The position numbers were made by a program, and so were the translations under genes. A stretch of 64,000 bases of DNA. Source: Pseudomonas sp. G2-4. GTDB taxonomy: Bacteria > Pseudomonadota > Gammaproteobacteria > Pseudomonadales > Pseudomonadaceae. The stretch lies in assembly GCF_030064125.1 (NCBI RefSeq), contig NZ_CP125957.1, positions 310,001 through 374,000 on the forward strand, read 5' to 3'. The notes beneath the pieces were generated by a model. It ran no database searches and was not told where the DNA came from. It was given only the letters and a program-made list of their open reading frames with translations. Position 1 is the first letter of the stretch; each line of letters begins with the position of its first letter. Shown in pieces: positions 61,152 through 64,000 of this stretch.

Positions 61152-62075
61152 ATGGCTGGTAAAAAAATCACTGAAAAAGAAGGCAGCTCGTGGGCCGGGA
61201 AGATTGAAAAGTACTCCCGCAAAATCTGGCTTGCTGGTTTAGGCGTGTACTCGAAGATCGACACTGACGGCAGCAAACTCTTCGAGTCCCTGGTTAAGGA
61301 CGGCGAGAAGGCCGAAAAACTCACCAAGACGGCGGTTGGCAAACAAGTCGATGCCGCCAAGGACTCTGCCGAGTCCGCCAAGTCGCGAATCGGTGGCGTG
61401 AAGGACCGTGCGCTGGGCAAGTGGGACGAACTGGAAGGGGCTTTCGACAAGCGCCTGAACAGCGCGATCTCCCGTCTGGGCGTGCCGAGCCGCAATGAAG
61501 TGAAGGCGCTGCACAGCAAGGTCGACACCCTGACCAAGCAGATCGAAAAGCTCACTGGGGCGAAAGTCGCACCGGTGGCCAGCAAGACTGCAGCGGCCAA
61601 GCCGGCCACTAAAACGGCGGCCAAGCCATTGGTCAAGGCAGCGGCAAAAACCGTCGCCAAGCCTGTGGCAAAAGCGGCAGCCAAGCCTGCGACTAAAACG
61701 GCTGCCGCCAAACCTGCCGCCAAGGCAGCGGCCAAACCGGTAGCGGCCAAGCCCGCAGCCAAGGCGACAGCCAAGCCTGCCGCCAAGCCCGCTGCTAAAC
61801 CCGCCGCTAAAACGGCAGCAGCCAAACCTGCTGCGGCCAAACCAGCAGCGAAACCCGCCGCCAAGCCTGCGGCAAAAGCGGCCGCCAAACCTGCTGCGGC
61901 GAAAAAACCGGCTGTGAAAAAACCGGCCGCGCCAAAAGCAGCCGCACCCAAGGCGCCGACCGCGGTCGCCAAACCGGCTACCCCGACGAGCACAGCGAAC
62001 TCCGCCGCGGCTCCGACTCCGGTCGCCACCCCGACTCCCGCGCCGGCTCCATCGACGCCTACTACCCAGTCCTGA
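61152..62075 (+). CDS. phaF: PHA granule protein PhaF with histone-like tail
   Basis: A 307-residue phasin. Residues 1-140 match PhaI (KIWLAGLGVYSKIDTDGSKL, coiled coil) and bind the granule. From about 145 to 285 the chain is a Lys/Ala/Pro repeat (AAKPAAK-type units), like eukaryotic histone H1, which binds DNA non-specifically and helps distribute granules at division. An Ala/Pro/Thr tail without Lys ends it. The ATG at 61152 has AGGAG 7 bp upstream. Confidence 0.97.
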   Translation: MAGKKITEKEGSSWAGKIEKYSRKIWLAGLGVYSKIDTDGSKLFESLVKDGEKAEKLTKTAVGKQVDAAKDSAESAKSRIGGVKDRALGKWDELEGAFDKRLNSAISRLGVPSRNEVKALHSKVDTLTKQIEKLTGAKVAPVASKTAAAKPATKTAAKPLVKAAAKTVAKPVAKAAAKPATKTAAAKPAAKAAAKPVAAKPAAKATAKPAAKPAAKPAAKTAAAKPAAAKPAAKPAAKPAAKAAAKPAAAKKPAVKKPAAPKAAAPKAPTAVAKPATPTSTANSAAAPTPVATPTPAPAPSTPTTQS

Positions 62076-62090
62076 TACAGCAGGACACGC

Positions 62091-62124
62091 AAAAACGCCC
62101 GGCCTGAGAAGGTCGGGCGTTTTT
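62091..62124 (+). terminator. Terminator of phaIF
   Basis: AAAAACGCCCGgcC / GGtCGGGCGTTTTT stem-loop with T run, 15 bp past the phaF stop. Confidence 0.93.
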
Positions 62125-62144
62125 GTGTGCGCAGCAGATCAAAA

Positions 62145-62236
62145 ATGTGGGAGCGAGCTTGCTCGCGATAGCGGTGGGTCAGCAGTATTGATCTTGACTG
62201 ATACACCGCAATCGCGAGCAATCTCGCTCCCACAAT
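62145..62236. repeat. REP pair, family 1
   Basis: Inverted REP doublet between the convergent phaF and phaD genes; the right copy has GAGCAATCTCGC, breaking one base pair of its core. Confidence 0.9.
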
Positions 62237-62256
62237 GGATCTTCCACTGCTGGTCG

Positions 62257-62877
62257 TTATTCGTGTTCTTCCAAGTACCGCAACGCCAGTTGCTCGGTCG
62301 CCACTTTAGCCGCCGGCGGCAAATGCGGGGCCACCAGCATCATGATCTGATAGACCACCAGTCGAACCTCGCCCTCGCGATCCAGAATTCGCTGATAGTC
62401 CAGCGAGAACAGCAAGGTCATGGTGATCTGCTCGACCAACTGACCCAACGCCTGGGTGTCGCTGACCAGCATCCCCTGGGCCTTGAGCTGCGCCAGCAGT
62501 GAGGCCAGGGTTCGCTTCAGGGCATTGAGCAACTGGCGGATGCCCTTGGCCAGTTTTGGCAGGCGCCCGGCCAGGTTCGACAAGTCCTGGAACAGAAAGC
62601 GGTACTGCGCCAGGCGTTCGACGATCAGGTGCAGGAACAGCCAGTAGTCTTCCGGCGCCAGCTGCACATCGGGTGGTGGGTCCAGCAGCGGCGCCAATTC
62701 GACCTGGAAACGCTCGAACAGCCCGAGGATCAGGGGCTCCTTGCCATGAAAGTGATAGTAGAGATTACCGGGGCTGATGCCCATTTCGTTGGCAATTTCC
62801 AGGGTGGAAACGTTCGGCTCGCCCTTTTCATTGAATAACTGCAGGGCACATTCGAGGATACGGTCGCGGGTTTTCAT
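62257..62877 (-). CDS. phaD: TetR-family regulator PhaD
   Basis: A 206-residue regulator. N-terminal TetR helix-turn-helix (RDRILECALQLFNEKG, then ISPGNLYYHFHGKE, about 1-50) and a helical ligand domain. In P. putida PhaD activates phaC1 and phaI in response to a CoA intermediate. The ATG at 62877 (MKTRDRILE) is taken; an upstream start at 62916 adds 13 residues. It lies downstream of phaC2 in the same direction. Confidence 0.95.
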   Translation of the reverse strand: MKTRDRILECALQLFNEKGEPNVSTLEIANEMGISPGNLYYHFHGKEPLILGLFERFQVELAPLLDPPPDVQLAPEDYWLFLHLIVERLAQYRFLFQDLSNLAGRLPKLAKGIRQLLNALKRTLASLLAQLKAQGMLVSDTQALGQLVEQITMTLLFSLDYQRILDREGEVRLVVYQIMMLVAPHLPPAAKVATEQLALRYLEEHE

Positions 62878-62937
62878 CCGGTCTTCTTGGTGATGGAGTC
62901 GTGCCACGGCCACCAACCCGGCCGTGGAGTGAGGCGT

Positions 62938-64000
62938 TCAGCGCACACGTACATAGGTCCCGGGAGCCGCTTCCAAGGGCGGGTAGTTCGCGTTGCCCAG
63001 GGTCATCAGGGTTTCATGCTGGGCACCGGAACGCTCCTGGATCCAGCCCAGCCATTGGGTCCACCAACTGCCGTCGACGTGCTTGGCGTCGTAGTACCAG
63101 GCCCGTGGGTCGCTGCTCAGTTTCGCGCTTTCGATGTAGTTGGCCTTCGGGTTGCTTGGCGGGTTGAGGATGCTCTGGACATGGCCGCTGTTGGACAGCA
63201 CGAAGCGTCGTTCACCACCCAGCAGCAGCGTCGAGCGATAGACCGCATCCCACGGTGTGATGTGGTCGTTGATGCCGGCCACGCTGAAGCTGTCTACCGT
63301 CACCTTCTGCAGGTCTATCGGTGTACCGCACACCTCCAGGCCGCCGGCGTGGCTCAGGGGATTGTGCTTGAAGAAGTCCAGCAGGTCGCCGTGGAGCGCC
63401 GCCGGCAGCCGGGTGCAGTCGTTGTTCCAATAGAGGATGTCGAAGGCCGGCGGCTCCTTGCCCAGCAGGTAGTTATTGATGAAGTAAGTCCAGATCAGGT
63501 CGTTGGGCCGCATCCAGGCGAACACCCGGGCCAGGTCGCGGCCATCGAGGATGCCTTTCTGGTAGGAGCGACGCTTGGCGGCTTCGAGGGTCTGTTCATC
63601 GATGAACAGTGTCGCCGGGCTTTCGATCTGGCTATCGAGCAGACTGACCAGGTATGTGGCGCTCGCCACCCGGCGCAGTTGACGTTTGGCTTGCAGGTGG
63701 CCTTGCAGGGCGGCGATGGTCATCCCGCCGGCGCAGGCGCCCATCAGGTTGACCTCACGGGCGCCGGTGATCGCCCGACACACGTTCATGGCTTCCTCCG
63801 TCGCCTGGACGTAGCTGGACAGGCCCCATTCGCGGTGGCGTACATCGGGATTGCGCCAGCTGATGATAAACACCTGCAAGCCGTTTTTCAGGGCGTACTG
63901 GACGAAGCTGTTGGAGGGGCTCAGGTCGAAGATGTAGAACTTGTTGATCTGCGGCGGCACGATCAACAATGGCTTGGCGTATTGCTTTTCGCTCATGGAC
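62938..64000 (-). CDS. phaC2: Class II PHA synthase PhaC2 (5' truncated)
   Basis: About 353 C-terminal residues are in the window; the full enzyme is near 560. It polymerises (R)-3-hydroxyacyl-CoA into medium-chain PHA. The alpha/beta hydrolase triad is visible: nucleophile Cys in the lipase-like box MGACAGGM, Asp in SVAGINDHITPW and His in LSNSGHVQSIL. Position directly upstream of phaD identifies it as the second synthase of the phaC1-phaZ-phaC2-phaD cluster. The frame stays open to the window edge. Confidence 0.95.
   Translation of the reverse strand, partial: SMSEKQYAKPLLIVPPQINKFYIFDLSPSNSFVQYALKNGLQVFIISWRNPDVRHREWGLSSYVQATEEAMNVCRAITGAREVNLMGACAGGMTIAALQGHLQAKRQLRRVASATYLVSLLDSQIESPATLFIDEQTLEAAKRRSYQKGILDGRDLARVFAWMRPNDLIWTYFINNYLLGKEPPAFDILYWNNDCTRLPAALHGDLLDFFKHNPLSHAGGLEVCGTPIDLQKVTVDSFSVAGINDHITPWDAVYRSTLLLGGERRFVLSNSGHVQSILNPPSNPKANYIESAKLSSDPRAWYYDAKHVDGSWWTQWLGWIQERSGAQHETLMTLGNANYPPLEAAPGTYVRVR

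Overview
The window is chromosomal DNA from a member of the Pseudomonas fluorescens species complex. This is inferred from GC-rich coding sequence, from gene order matching Pseudomonas (secB-trmL-ntrCB-glnA-thiI-typA; hut; opgGH; the HBM chemoreceptor-rsmE-tatCBA-hisEI-ubiBJE-pha block), and from the many intergenic REP palindromes typical of that group. There are no rRNA or tRNA genes, no CRISPR array, no phage and no insertion sequence. Almost all of the window is core genome; the main accessory piece is a small toxin-antitoxin pair.

Layout. 1-12.5 kb: the 3' end of secB, trmL, a small anchored protein, a minus-strand ncRNA of the NrsZ type, ntrC-ntrB, two DUF4124 genes, a periplasmic chorismate mutase, glnA, thiI, typA and a YkgJ-type protein. 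Promoters of the sigma-54/NtrC type are visible before ntrB, nrsZ and glnA, so this part reads as a nitrogen-stress regulon. 12.5-26.3 kb: glgP, a very large DUF2339 membrane protein coupled to a DUF3999 protein, fbp, a DUF924 gene, a RelE/Phd-type toxin-antitoxin pair, a dCache chemoreceptor, a small lipoprotein and a lipocalin.

26.3-39.6 kb is a complete histidine utilisation locus: hutF facing away from hutC-hutD, then hutU, the ABC transporter hutXWV, two HAL-family genes (hutH1, hutH2), hutI and hutG. HutC-type operators sit between hutF and hutC and directly on a sigma-54 promoter in front of hutU. hutH2 has the ASG triad that forms the MIO cofactor; in hutH1 exactly those three residues are missing.

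39.6-48 kb: an orphan choline/betaine-type binding protein, an HSL-family esterase, pip-dtd, and opgG-opgH for osmoregulated periplasmic glucans. 48.2-49.85 kb is the strangest stretch. A DUF6124 gene is preceded by a leader with three copies (two direct, one inverted) of a motif whose last copy contains the ribosome binding site, enclosed with a 12-bp stem and a UUCG tetraloop: the architecture of a translational RNA switch. Next to it is a pair of ~300-bp inverted repeats around a REP cluster.

49.85-64 kb: tandem HBM-domain chemoreceptors, rsmE, tatC-tatB-tatA, hisE-hisI, ubiB-ubiJ-ubiE, then the medium-chain PHA granule genes (a PF09650-type protein, phaI, phaF, phaD and the 3' part of phaC2, which runs off the right edge).
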